Source of the DNA: Lumbricus terrestris
Taxonomy: Eukaryota; Annelida; Clitellata; Crassiclitellata; Lumbricidae
Direction of reading: 5' to 3'
DNA: 64,000 nucleotides
Assembly (NCBI GenBank): GCA_949752735.1
Contig: OX457036.1
Coordinates: 10,728,609 to 10,792,608, forward strand
The notes beneath the pieces were generated by a model. That model was given only the letters and a program-made list of their open reading frames with translations, searched no databases and was not told where the DNA came from. Position numbers and translations under genes: made by a program. Position 1 is the stretch's first letter. Each line of letters begins with the position of its first letter. Positions 44,975-55,812 of the stretch are shown piece by piece.

Positions 44975-46306
44975 GGACATACAAACAATGCAAACAAACA
45001 ATCAACCGCAAAGGCAAACGTGAAGAACAGACCACAAATGCAACAACGTCTTCCCGGAATTAACGAGTCTCCGAATTGTGTCAATACCTCTGGAGATTTC
45101 TTTTGTGCAATGGAAGTCTAACACTGCATGCTCTAATGTCCGGCAAGTTTGATTTCTTCGAGTATATTCCCAAAAAGACTGATCCTCGTGAATCCGGTAA
45201 GTCTCTCGTCAGAGAATACGCCTATACCCCTGCACCTCTGATTGGCGTGCACTGTGAGAGGCGCTATCTAAATGTATGGATAGCCTACAATGCAATACAA
45301 CATTTCTGAACATTGCGTTTTTTCATGTCCTTCCTTTCCAGTTTTGTTGATCAATAATAATAATTGTCCGGCTAATTAACTTGGAAAATTTCCGGTTGAT
45401 TGCAACTTTCCAGTTGATTGGAGCTCCCTTTTGATTGAGATCGCATCCTCCTTCACTGTTCAATGTTCGTATCGACCAGAGTAGGAACGATCGACAGCCT
45501 TCGTTGTCTCAACTTTAATTTGCTTTTTAAATCCTACAGGTTTATATAATAATTATTATTATATAGATTATAGGGCTATATAAAGAATCGTCTGAACACA
45601 GCGAATTCGAATCCTAGCATATCCGAAACCCTGCTGTCAAGACGACCGCTTAGTTTATTATGACCATAGATGCAATAGTGCGATGTAGGCGTACATTAAT
45701 TTGCTTCCACTTCAGTTCGTTCTGTTATCCTCTCTGCCATGGTCGTTTTTCCTCATCTTTTCTCTCGCCTCAAATCTGTTCTTTTCTCTCGAGTCGCATG
45801 CACCGGGGACGTTTCTGTAAGGCTATTGCTGTGAAAGTCGCTTTATACATGGCCAGATAAATACAATACAATACAACACAATACAACACAATACAATACA
45901 ATAAATATGTGTCGTGTATTCACATGACTCATCCACATAACCCAAAACAGACCACTTTCATTATTACACCTTTACTAACAGAAACATAGGCTACAGTTCG
46001 TGAATGAATGTTAACGGATGACTATTTTGCGGTTTTTATCGTTTTTTCATTAGCAAAAATAAACTTATTATTAACTATTGTAGCCATTATTGTTACTTTT
46101 CTGTTCACGTTGCTGGTTACAATATATCTCGATGTTTATGCTGACAATTCCGTTGTATAGGAAATAATGGGAACGCATACAAGTCCTCGTGTAAGCAAAC
46201 TGGTTCAGGCATTTGCTGTAAACAGCAATTCAAGTGATTGTCATTATTAAGTTGTCGTAGTGATGATGACAATGCTTCGTAACCTCATTGTTCTTCGCTA
46301 GAATCT
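44975..46306. other. Anonymous sequence with a tail fragment and (AATAC)n
   Basis: A GAGAGGCGCTATCTAAATG tail-like end lies at 45255-45280. An (ATACA)n array is at 45857-45903, directly after GTCGCTTTATACATGGCC, which looks like another retroelement 3' end. No gene recognised. Confidence 0.5.
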
Positions 46307-46774
46307 CTAACGTGGTCTATTGACGCGATGTCCGAGTCTGCGCACTGTATAGGAACTCGTATAGTTCGTGTCATCAATGACATTGGTGTCTATTGTGGCT
46401 ATTGTGACATCGGTGGCACTGATGGCCTCGGTGACATTGGTGGTTATCGTGCGATTGGTGGCTTTGGTGTTATCGGTGACTTTGGTGTTATCGGTGACTT
46501 TGGTGTTACCGGTGACTTTGGTGTTATTGGTGGCTTTGGTGGCCTTGATGCACGCGGAGGACAGGTAGACGGGCGAGATGTTCCATTCGTTTCGCAGGTT
46601 GATTCCAAGTCGCTTGTAGATGTCCGGCTTGTAACTCATCGGTCCATTGATTCCGGCGTCGCGAAGTTTCGCTTCGATGCCTCGCAGGTCTCGATCATCC
46701 GTGAAGTCCGACGTCCAGACGTTGACCTGGAATCGTTGTCCCACCCTTTCCGTGCTTGCCTCACGACTGGTCAC
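46307..46774 (-). CDS. C11orf68/BLES03-like protein, last coding exon
   Basis: The acceptor CTCCTTTTCCAG with a strong pyrimidine tract precedes GTG ACC at 46774, and the frame runs 155 codons to TAG at 46307-46309. The first ~70 residues hold the conserved end of the UPF0696 (DUF1917) fold: FQVNVWTSDFTDDRDL, LRDAGINGPMSYKPDIYKRL and NEWNISPVYLSS. The human relative has [29 protein letters not shown] and NRWHLCPTLYES at the same places. The remaining ~80 residues are threonine-rich with NTKVT(D/G) units that come from 18-bp repeats; this tail is not in the vertebrate protein. The biochemical role of the family is not known. Joins exon 48739-48869 in phase 0. Confidence 0.82.
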   Translation of the reverse strand: MTSREASTERVGQRFQVNVWTSDFTDDRDLRGIEAKLRDAGINGPMSYKPDIYKRLGINLRNEWNISPVYLSSACIKATKATNNTKVTGNTKVTDNTKVTDNTKATNRTITTNVTEAISATDVTIATIDTNVIDDTNYTSSYTVRRLGHRVNRPR

Positions 46775-46974
46775 CTGGAAAAGGAGTGGAAGTTGGAAAA
46801 GCGTTATCAGTGATTGTAATTAAGTAGAACACCTCCTAAATGAAACAATGTAACGATGAAATAATGCGCTTGCCATCACGCTATGTGAGAACTAAGGGAT
46901 TTCATTTTAGACTCTTATTTCTATGTGATATTTTACAGTAGATTAAAATCGTCTGCTTGTCTGCTTGCTCAAGG

Positions 46975-47012
46975 TAAACAACCCTAGAAGCAAAATCTTG
47001 GCTACGGCCCTG
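46975..47012. repeat. MITE right-end fragment
   Basis: AATCTTGGCTACGGCCCTG matches the right end of the CAAGGTCGTAGCC family. No left end. It lies in the intron of the C11orf68-like gene. Confidence 0.45.
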
Positions 47013-47214
47013 ACCCTCTGATTTACTAAGCAGAGGGCCCTTCATGTTCCCGGCATCTGCTGAGGTAGAGCGTGGATTGTCTGGAAAGGGAGACAATTAT
47101 TTAAAACTCTTGTACAAGAGAACAAGGAAGACGAAGAGCGGCATCGATTTGAAGACAATACAATACAAGACAAGACAATACAAGACATTACAAGACAAGA
47201 CAATACAATACAAT

Positions 47215-48234
47215 TAGGGCTGTTGATTTAATCGCGTTAACGCGTGCGATTAACGCGTTAAAAAAATTTGCGATTAAAAATTTTAACGCATTAATCGTAC
47301 GCGTTAATTAGATCTGATTAAAATGGATCAGAGGCAAAAAAACTCGTTTTTAGCGGAAGGCTAATACCTAAAACTAGTGTTATATTCCTTGGCAAATATT
47401 CCAAAAAAGAAGTTGAGTATTATCGTAGCAATTCGTCGCTCAATTATCGCCTGCATGCGAACCAAAACATACGTTTATCGCCAACGATGAACCGTCGACA
47501 TCGGCCGCATCGCATCGTCCACTAAGGTTGTTTTCCCACCCCGTCAGACTACGTTGATTGAACTCCAGGAGATGACCAATGGATTTCAGGTTTCAAATGA
47601 TAAATGTTTACAGAAGGACAACAGTACTGAGACGACGTTTGGCAAGAACCGCAACCTCTTGTGAAAAATTGTGACTAAATAATGAGGTTCAATAGTAGAC
47701 CAGCACTGGCTTCGGATGCTGTTGTTTGTCTTCTTCTCTGGTTCACTAGACCTACTATTGCTAATTAAAAAGAGCATCTCTTGACCTGACCAATGTAAAT
47801 AAACTGGTCTGCCAATAGGCTACAGTTGGCTGAATAAATAATTAATTTTGATAGTCAGAAAACGTTTGTCTAATTTTCACATTTAGGCCTATATCATTTT
47901 AATTAAATGTGGCTCAAGTGAAAAAATTAACTGATTTTAAGCAGTTGACTAATCTGAACAATGTTTCAATTCTGTATGTCATACAAAACTGTTCAATAGA
48001 CTAAATGCAGAAAATAATTCAATAGATCTAAGTCAAAGGTTATTGAATATGTTTGCAATAAAAAGAATGCATTCAGTCATTAAAATTTTATGCTTCAGGG
48101 GTCCTTATACAATAGTAAGATTAACATAATTATTTGAAGAAAATGAATTGCGATTAATTTGGCGTTAATTGCGATTAAAAAAATTAATCGTGCGATTAAT
48201 TTCGATTAAAAATTTTAATCGAAAAACAGCCCTA
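47215..48234. mobile_element. Non-autonomous hAT element in an intron, 1020 bp
   Basis: Ends TAGGGCTGTTGATTTAATCG and TCGAAAAACAGCCCTA, with GCGATTAA/TTAATCGC repeats inside both ends. Flanking AATACAAT (47207-47214, 48235-48242) is identical but sits in an (ATACA)n repeat. It interrupts that microsatellite within the intron 46775-48738. No transposase frame. Confidence 0.88.
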
Positions 48235-48738
48235 AATACAATACAAGACAAGATAATACAAGACAAGACAATACAAGTCAAATATCTCGTGTGTCTTTAG
48301 TATAACAAAAGGGAGGCGTTCACTATTATATACCTGCTCGTATACGGTACTTTCATCATCAAGAGACGAGTCTAATATTATTGTCGTCTGCACAGGACCG
48401 TTGCATTGATCTCGCATGACTCAATTAAATTATACTCATCATAGTCATAGTCTAATTAGATAATGTTGGGACATCAACACCTGGTGACTGATCAGCTGGC
48501 TCGAACCCACAATCGTCAGATTGCAACTCAAATCCACTATAGTCTATAGCGATCAGACAATTTCTTAAGTTATGTCAGCCTAAATCTTCGTATACCTTTC
48601 TTTTATTACCTTGCCTTGACGTGTCCCTAAAGTACCGTATACCTTTCCTTTATTACCTTGCTTTGACGCGTCCTGTAAATAAACGACCTAATTCCATTGA
48701 CTTATTATTCGATTATTATTAGCCATTGCTCTGGTTAC

Positions 48739-48869
48739 CTTGGCTGCCGTTCCTAGGCGACCTTGGACGGTTGCTATGGCAATCCGACTCCAGATGTCAT
48801 CGACGGCTGATCCCTTCGGTAGGTTGACGATCCATTTTCCCGACACAAAGCCGGTCATTGCCGCCAGGT
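48739..48869 (-). CDS. C11orf68/BLES03-like protein, middle exon
   Basis: The acceptor ACTGAATCTTGCAG precedes position 48869 and the donor AAG/GTAACC follows 48739. Length 131 bp (2 + 43 codons) fits phase 1 in and phase 0 out. The peptide is (Y)LAAMTGFVSGKWIVNL, PKGSAVDDIWSRIAIATVQG and RLGTAAK. The family pattern is LSGKWLMH, then DHAWAGIARAVVEGRL and AKV, so the key tryptophans, GKW and the AKV (completed by the next exon) are all present. Intron 46775-48738 follows. Confidence 0.82.
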
Positions 48870-49159
48870 CTGCAAGATTCAGTAGAACACAGCGACATTC
48901 ATTGTATGCATCTGAAACGTTGTCACTGATCAACCTACATGTATAGCCAGTCAACTCAGATGTGATGAGTACATTGACCGCACACTGTTGTCGGTGAGAG
49001 GATGAGACGGTGAAGGAGAGGACTAGCCGTCCGCCTTTATCTGCTGAGGCCGAGAAAATGAAGTCAATGACACTTCATGCACATGACTGTCGTTCAGATG
49101 GGTTTAAACGACTGTTCTGTTTGTGTAATCGCTGTCAATGAGAAAATGAGACGGAAAGA

Positions 49160-49379
49160 GGGAGAGAGAGAAAGAGACAGACAGACAGACCGACAGAGAG
49201 ACAGAGACAGAGAAACACAGAGAGAGACAGAGAGACAGAGACAAAGAGACAGACACAGAGACAGACACAGAGACACAGAGCAGACACAGACAGACAGAGA
49301 CAGAGAGACAGAGACACAGCGAGGACAGAGAGACAGAGATAGACACAGAGAGAGACAGAGAGAGACAGAGAAACACACC

Positions 49380-49410
<31 letters not shown>

Positions 49411-49420
49411 GCAGACAGAG
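49160..49420. repeat. Purine-rich (ACAG/GA)n tract in an intron
   Basis: About 260 bp of GACAGAGA and GACAGACA. The complementary strand is CTGTCT, like the array at 7656. It lies in the intron 48870-50082. Confidence 0.92.
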
Positions 49421-49725
49421 ACGGAAGTAGCAGATGGAAGGTAGACTGGGAGAAGATGGATGGTTGGAGAGATAGTCAGAAGGAAAGAAGGAGTAGCTCT
49501 GACGTCATGTTCAGTTCTTTAGTCGCTATTCAGATTCAATTTCCAACGATTTTTCTCTTGTTAGCCTACTCTATACAATGTATACATGTGCATGTAGCTC
49601 CATTATAAAAATTGTAGAAAACTAACTAATGCCCTAAATTTAAACAGTAATTTAAATTCATGGCTAATTACTATGATTAGGGCCTACGTAATTATATAAT
49701 TTATTTATTATTATTTATTTATCGC

Positions 49726-49910
49726 ATTAGCTATATCGCCCCTTCAGGCTCTACTGCTCAGAGGCGCTCCCGACTGCAATGCATCGGAATTTCACGCTGA
49801 AGCGCTCGAGCAATTGCAAGTGAAGGACTTGCTCAAGGTCCCTACGCGGCGGCTTGAGGTGGATTCGAACCTAGAACCCTCCGGCTCCAAGTCACCGAAC
49901 CCACCAATAT
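49726..49910 (-). mobile_element. SINE family 1, reverse strand, intronic
   Basis: The reverse complement shows GGTTCGAATCC-like B box, GGACCTTGAGCAAGTCC, TCAGCGTGAAATTCCGATGC and the tail CGCCTCTGAGCAG...GGGGCGATATAG. It lies in the intron of the C11orf68-like gene. Confidence 0.82.
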
Positions 49911-50082
49911 ACACAATTTTAGATTCAATTTCAAGGAGTAACTTGCAAATGAATCTGTACTCGTTCGATAGAGCGCTCGTGAATAAACTGATGCCGTGCG
50001 TCCAAACAGTTTTCAATGTACTTCTATGAAAATAATGTGTACAGATAACCATTACGATTACGATTACGATTAAATGGCCTAC

Positions 50083-50243
50083 ATTTGATGTCGTCTGCTG
50101 TTATCTTTTCGCGCGTTGCTTTTATGTGCTGCCACCTTTCGTTGAAGAAGCCCTCATTTTTGGGCACGGACGGGTAATCGTGATTTTCCTCCCAAGACTG
50201 GCTGTAGGATGGATTGAAGACCGCAATCCAGAAGAGGTCGCGC
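50083..50243 (-). CDS. C11orf68/BLES03-like protein, upstream exon
   Basis: The acceptor CTCTTCGTTTCTTGTAG precedes 50243 and the donor AAAT/GTAGGC follows 50083. Its 161 bp are 1 + 53 codons + 1, so it joins the next exon in phase 1 without a shift. The peptide begins RDLFWIAVFNPSYSQSW and ends NERWQHIKATREKITADDIK. The human protein has GWIAVYGQGYS, then AAWEALQ..GRPITPGTLRQ at this place, and the spliced DIKYLAAMTGFVSGKW aligns with LRQLAITHHVLSGKW. N-terminal exon(s) lie further upstream on the reverse strand (above 50243) and were not found. Confidence 0.8.
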
Positions 50244-50575
50244 CTACAAGAAACGAAGAGCGCATGCGTAACATAGCTAATGGTTCATTTATACTTCCCA
50301 TTCGGCAGATGGCGTCGGTAAAAATGAGCGGTAGAACGTGGTGAGCGCCTTGCATGGCTGCCCGACAGTTAAACTTGACACCTGTAATAACTTGCGATCA
50401 TCCGAACATACCACGAATTGTAATCATAATGCGTTGGGTCAGTTTGAAATTAAAACGAAGATTAGACCTCTAAGACCTACTATTATTATTTTGTACTTAC
50501 CGGTACAGATAATAAAACCTAAAGGCAATGTGTTTGTAACGTTTGCACCTCATATTTTACTATTTTTGTTTGTAT

Positions 50576-50771
50576 GTGCACTTGTTCAAGCTTCAAGCTC
50601 TCTACTCAGAGGCGTAATTCCGACTACAGAGCGGACACTGCATCGGAGTTTCACGCCGAAGCGCTGAGCAATTGCGAGTGAAGGATTTGCCCAAGGTCCC
50701 CATATGGCGACTTGAGGTGTATTCGAACCTGAAACTCTTCGGCTGCAAGGCGACGAACATACCGCGCCCCA
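50576..50771 (-). mobile_element. SINE family 1, reverse strand
   Basis: The reverse complement gives the GGGGCGCGGTATG head, AGGTTCGAATACACC, GACCTTGGGCAAATCC, GCTTCGGCGTGAAACTCC and a GCCTCTGAGTAGAGAGCTTG tail ending CAAGTGCACATAC. Confidence 0.85.
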
Positions 50772-50834
50772 CTATTACTATTACTATTGTATTTGTTATT
50801 TTTATTGTTATCGTTATCGTCATAACTTAGCGCT

Positions 50835-50990
50835 CTTTAGTCATCGTCATCGTCATCGTCATCGTCTTCATTTCATTATTTTTATTATTTCATTATCATC
50901 ATCGTCGTCGTCGTCATCGTCATCGTCGTCGTAATCACCATCATTGTCATCATCATTGTTGTTGTTTTTGTTGTTGTCATTGCTGCTGCT
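50835..50990. repeat. Mixed CAT/CGT/TTG triplet repeat
   Basis: Runs of CATCGT, CGTCGT and then TTGTTG, TGCTGC. It resembles the triplet arrays of the composite repeat, but without that flank. Confidence 0.85.
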
Positions 50991-51194
50991 GCTAGTGTTG
51001 TTGATGCAAAACACATAATGATTATGGATATAAGCTGGCACTTTGCCTTTATTAATATACACACAGCTTGTTTAATCTGCAAGCGAATGGTCAATAGGCT
51101 TACTGGATTCTTAGCTAAACAGCGAACGGTAAAAAGGAAAGAAACTGTTTATTGTGACAAACGGGCGTTCAACACACGTACATGCCTACACACG

Positions 51195-51294
51195 CACACA
51201 AAATACATACATACATACATATATATACATACATACATGCATACATACATGTACATACATACATATATACTTACATACATACATACATACCTAG

Positions 51295-51325
<31 letters not shown>

Positions 51326-51478
51326 CATACATACATACATACATACATACATACATACATACATACATACATACATACATACATACATACATACATACAT
51401 ACATACATACATACATACATACATACATACATACATACATACATACATACATAGGCTACCTGTATTACATACATACAT
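51195..51478. repeat. (ACAT)n microsatellite
   Basis: About 280 bp of nearly perfect CATACATA, with a few TATA and GTAC variants at the left. Confidence 0.97.
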
Positions 51479-51479
51479 A

Positions 51480-51770
51480 CGTTTCCGGACAATTCGTCGC
51501 CGGACAATTCGGAGAGGACAATTCAGATCGGACAATTCGGAGAGGACAATTCGGAGAGGACAATTCGGATCCGGACACTTCGGAGCGGACAATTCGGCGC
51601 AAACAATTCGAAAACGGACAATTCGGAGAAAATTTTGGTGAGGACAATTTGGACCCAGACAATCTGGAGCGGACAATTCGGAGCGGACAATTCGGAGCTG
51701 ACAATGCGGAGCGGGCAATTCGGAACCGAACAATTCGGACCGGAGGACAATTCGGAAAGGGCAATGCTTA
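51480..51770. repeat. GGACAATTCGGAG minisatellite
   Basis: About 20 units of 11-14 bp with the consensus CGGACAATTCGGAG and small changes. Two units in reverse orientation (TCCGAATTGTCC) lie at 51912-51932, so the 450-bp region could fold back. Confidence 0.9.
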
Positions 51771-51949
51771 GCAGTCGAAATTAGTGATGGAACTCAGATT
51801 TTCATACCCATCTCCATCACCCAAATAGACCAACATAGGTTGACCGGATAGGCTACTGGATGGACATCAAAATAAATACTAGATCAGCTTAGAACCCCAC
51901 TGTCTATTTATTGTCCGCTCCGAATTGTCCGTCTGCGTGTAGCCTATTG

Positions 51950-52260
51950 TATTGTATTGTATTTAAACATTTATAAAGCGCCTCTAGTAGGGTGAACCGT
52001 TCAGAGGCGCTCCCAGTGCGCAAGGCCCCGCGAGAAGAAGCAGGTTTTGAGATGAGACAGAGCAGAGGAGAGACTGACAGAAAGAAGTGTAGAGCGAACA
52101 GAAGGAAAAAGAGCATTCCAGAGAGAAAGACCAATAGAGACAAAAGATCGAGACTGAGCCATAGCAGTTCTAGACCGAGGAACCAATAGGTCAAGTCTGT
52201 TGGATGAACGAAGTGGACGATGGGAGGAAACTGAGTGAGGACGAAGTAAATTTAAGCTAA
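51950..52260 (-). pseudogene. LINE C-terminal end with tail, reverse strand
   Basis: The reverse frame gives RSSNRLDLLVPRSRTA, MAQSRSFVSIGLSLWNALFP and LSSALSHLKTCFFSR, the usual end of CR1/L2-like LINE proteins (RSFSxxGPxxWNxLP...LSxFLSxLKTxLF). The tail GGGAGCGCCTCTGAACGG...GAGGCGCTTTATAAATG follows, ending in an ACAAT microsatellite. Confidence 0.75.
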
Positions 52261-52309
52261 GCTTATGTCTGTTTATTCGTACGTCTCTTTGCCCATTTGT
52301 CTGTCTCGT

Positions 52310-52410
52310 GAGGGTCGGTTAGGTCATGTTAGGCGTGGTCAGGGTCGGTTAGGGTTAGATATAAGGTTAGTGTGTCGTCGTTCGGTCCCGGATACGGGAC
52401 CGAACGATAT
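52310..52410 (+). repeat. Telomere-like run next to a palindrome
   Basis: GGTCGGTTAGG, GTTAGGCGTGG and GGTTAGGGTTAG steps lead to the 30-bp palindrome CGTTCGGTCCCG...CGGGACCGAACG at 52379-52408. Confidence 0.75.
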
Positions 52411-52528
52411 ATAAGATTGGCGTGAAGATGGGACTATGGATATCTTACGAGAGAATCTTTGTTGGACGATACTTCTCTAGAAACTCCTCGATGTTTGTTC
52501 CACGTCGAAACTTAACAACCCGTTCGCC

Positions 52529-52591
52529 TTTCTTTTCCGCCATCTTTTCCGCCATCTTTTCCGCCATCTTTTCCGCCATCTCTGACTCTTC
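52529..52591 (+). repeat. CTTTTCCGCCATC tandem repeat
   Basis: Four to five units of 13 bp. Each has CCGCCATCTT, like a YY1 site. Confidence 0.85.
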
Positions 52592-53735
52592 CTGAAATTT
52601 AATCCTGTTCAGCGTTGAATTAAGTTAAGTGACATTTTATGCTATTATGGACTTGTTACGTATTGTTGCTTGCTTATGTGTTATTTCTGAGTTTTTGTCC
52701 TTAACGATTTTTATCTTATTTTGCCCTGGACAGGCATGCAGCCCACAAAAGATTTACGTCATTGTTATATGACTTCATTTATTGCTACGTCACAACGATT
52801 CACAGTTTTGCTCAGCTTCATTTGTAACACACGAAGTTCTGCAACAAATAAAACCGGTTTGTGTTTTCATGGTCATTGTTTTGAAATTCCGTTCTCGAGT
52901 TACCTGTGTAGTTGGTCGTTGCCTGGTCTTATGTCACAGACGACACGAGTGAAACATAGTTATTAGTTCGATCTGGTCAAAGGATAATTAAGCATGGAAA
53001 TTGATAATGGCGTTTCTGTTTCGAGACAAACATCCGACTGACAAGGTCATGACAAAAGCCAGACGAAGATCTTTCTCACGAGTATTCAGTGGTAGTTTGG
53101 TAGTTGTGCGGAGGTATGCATGTATTTGTGCATATATGAATATTGAATATATATATATGTATATACGTATATATGCGTTCGTAGGCCTTATGTGTGTATG
53201 AATTGATGGATGCATAGCTGGATGGATGGATTGACGGAGGGACGAATGGATTTTGGATTGATGGGCGGATGGGTGAGTGGGCTGGTGGGTGGGTGGTTGG
53301 ATGGAAGCACGAAATAATATATATATATATATATATATCTGTAATCATTTTTCAAAGCATGTCTACATAATTATTTGTGCCATTCATGCATGTATTGGCA
53401 TGTAAGTAAGTGAGAATGTAAGTACCGGTAGGTTAGTAAGTAATCTTTGTTTGCAGGAGAAAGTCGCGCAGGCTTTAGAACAACAATGCATACAGTGACG
53501 AAAGAAACCACGAAAGCAAACTATTCGAAGAAGAGAAACAAAAGAAAAAAGCAATTCAGTGTTAATAAACATTTAGGAGAACAAAACTTTTATATTTATA
53601 TTTATGCATTTCTGTGCATATGCATGTTTGTGTGCATGAATGCATGTACAAATGCATAGAGGTCCCTACGTGTGCATGCATGCAACATGTGTGCATGTAC
53701 GCATGCATGTATGTATAAATGTGAGTTTGCACGTA
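52592..53735. other. Anonymous sequence with small repeats
   Basis: Short TA runs at 53140-53172 and 53316-53338 and a GGAT/GGGT-rich run at 53212-53300. No gene recognised. Confidence 0.5.
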
Positions 53736-53892
53736 TTGCTAACCAGACGGAGATCTTACTCGCAGTTTCTAGATTTCCACCGGAACATTCCTTCTCATCT
53801 CGTTTACCCCTCTCTCCTCGCTACCATTCAATGGTACAACGCGACTCTTTCTGTCCACAAGTTTAACCCTTTCATCGCCACATGGAGCTGAG
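53735..53892 (+). pseudogene. Possible LINE C-terminal remnant
   Basis: The frame to TGA at 53889 reads FHRNIPSHLVYPSLL, IQWYNATLSVHKFNPF, which loosely fits FFPRTI..WN.LP..V...FK of LINE C-termini. Very weak. Confidence 0.25.
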
Positions 53893-54039
53893 AATGAGCC
53901 TACACGTATCTACAGTTTCCGAGCACAACTTTATTCTTCAAAGGTCTTGCGAAGGATTTTCTACACAGCGACCACTTGAAAGGAGGCTTGAACTCGTAAG
54001 TTTATACTCGCCAGGTACATACAAATAGCATTGTTTTTG

Positions 54040-54304
54040 TTTACACAATCATACATACATAGGCTTAAATGATCGTAGCCATGCATACATGCTCGCAGTC
54101 GTGCACACATAAATGCATAACATTGCACACATTTACATATACACACATGCATACATATATACATACATGCATACATACACACACATACATGCATGCATGC
54201 ATGCATGCATGCATGCATACCTGGTACATACATACATACATACATACATACATACACACATACATACATACATACATACATACATACATACATACATACA
54301 TACA

Positions 54305-54339
<35 letters not shown>

Positions 54340-54345
54340 TATACA
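54040..54345. repeat. (ACAT)n microsatellite with GCAT part
   Basis: CATACATA over about 300 bp, with a GCATGCAT block at 54189-54218. Confidence 0.96.
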
Positions 54346-54523
54346 TACGTGAAAATATACTCAAAAAGTACTAAGTACTATATAAGCTATAGATGTAAAT
54401 TATATTTTAATTATTAACTTCTATAAGTTATACTTCAACAGCAGAAACATAATAACGGCACTAAAATATATACTAGATATAGCTGAGTAACTTCATCAAA
54501 TCTTGTAGCTCACACGTCGGCAT

Positions 54524-54889
54524 CATGGGCGGGGACTTAGTGGGGACAGAGGGACGGTCCCCCAAAGTTTGTGGTGAGGGACCGTACATAGTCATGTCCC
54601 CCCAATATTTAAGAAAAGAAACATTGTTAAACAGCATAGTAAATTTTGACAGTGGTTAATTCTGGAAATATTACAAGAAGCAAAGACTATAAAGACTAGA
54701 ATATCATCTATTATGATGGGGAAATGTTATCACTAAAAAAGTCGTCAGACATTTTGTTCGGCGAAAATGGAAAATTTTGTCGGCAACTCAGCCGTCCGTC
54801 CGCCCAAATTGTCGCGTCGCGCCTCGGCAATCGTCCTTTGGCCACTCGTTCGTCCACCCTCCAACTTCTAGACCAAGTCTCCGTCCATG
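54524..54889. mobile_element. MITE of the GGCGGAGAC family, 366 bp
   Basis: Ends CATGGGCGGGGACTTAG and CAAGTCTCCGTCCATG. Flanks GTCGGCAT and GATGGCAT match 6 of 8. The interior has GGACGGTCCCCCAAAG and a core block GTCGTCAGACATTTT. Confidence 0.75.
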
Positions 54890-55173
54890 GATGGCATAAA
54901 AGGCAAGTCTAAGTATTAGCGTTGTGAGCAATACCACGCAAGTAAGCCCCCAACGGCGCTGTTCCAAGTGCTAGAGCTAAAGTTAAAGTAAAAAAACATT
55001 TGTAGACGTTGCGCAAATAACTTTTAGAAAGTCTTCTTTATAATAATTAATGTGCCTTTACATTTCAATCGTGATAGTCTATGTTAGAACTCAGCTTATC
55101 ACGTCTTGGCGGCACTTTTTGATCGCTAATAAGCAAACTATCACTAGACGGGTACCGTATCGTAATCTCTGTA

Positions 55174-55266
55174 ATGCGCCGTATTGTCTGCGCCATTTTG
55201 TCGGGCACTTTGAATTGCGCCGTTCTGTCTGCGCAATTTTGTCCTGCGCCGTTTTGTTACGGCGGC
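55174..55266. repeat. TGCGCCGTTTTGTC minisatellite
   Basis: About six units of 12-16 bp: GCGCCGTATTGTCT, GCGCCATTTTGTC, GCGCCGTTCTGTCT and so on. Confidence 0.8.
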
Positions 55267-55812
55267 TATATCATTATACGTAGCCTATACATATAGCGGA
55301 GATTTATTTCAAGTGGTCTTGGGCTGCATGGTTAACCTCATTATAACTTGATTACTATACAAGAGAGAAAGACTTGTCTGATCATGCTCCTGTTCGCCTC
55401 TTGTCCTATCAGTGATCTATAACGAATAACAGTTGGACTTTCCTGCAAAATTACGATATTTATATATATAATAAAATATATGTATGTACCGGTATGTCAG
55501 TATCTAAGTACGTATCTATCGCACGTAAAAGTGTCCTAAGATATCTGTAATGGGGCGCTTACTTGAATACTTGATAATGGCAATGCTAACTGATGCAATC
55601 GAACGTCGAAATTTCCTTCGCGTGATTGCAAAGATATTCTATTTATGTCCTTGCTTGAAGAATTAGGGTTCAAGGTTCTCTCGAAACCTTAGAAAGCTTA
55701 AGTCGTGGTCCAGATATCGCGTTCCTGATACAAGAAAGTTGATGGCTATACCCTCCAGGTTGTACAAAAGAGTTAATTCGACATTGCCCTTCTTTTACAG
55801 TTTGGAAGGAAC
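55267..55812. other. Anonymous sequence
   Basis: No gene or repeat recognised. The 54898-55173 segment before the minisatellite is likewise blank. Confidence 0.5.

Noticed and set aside
50126..50355. Two open frames of 72-77 codons over the same place in other frames
   Set aside because: They overlap the C11orf68-like exon 50083-50243 but use frames that do not match the family; the spliced frame does.
52379..52408. Intrinsic transcription terminator (GC hairpin)
   Set aside because: Rho-independent terminators are bacterial; no T-run follows and the context is eukaryotic.
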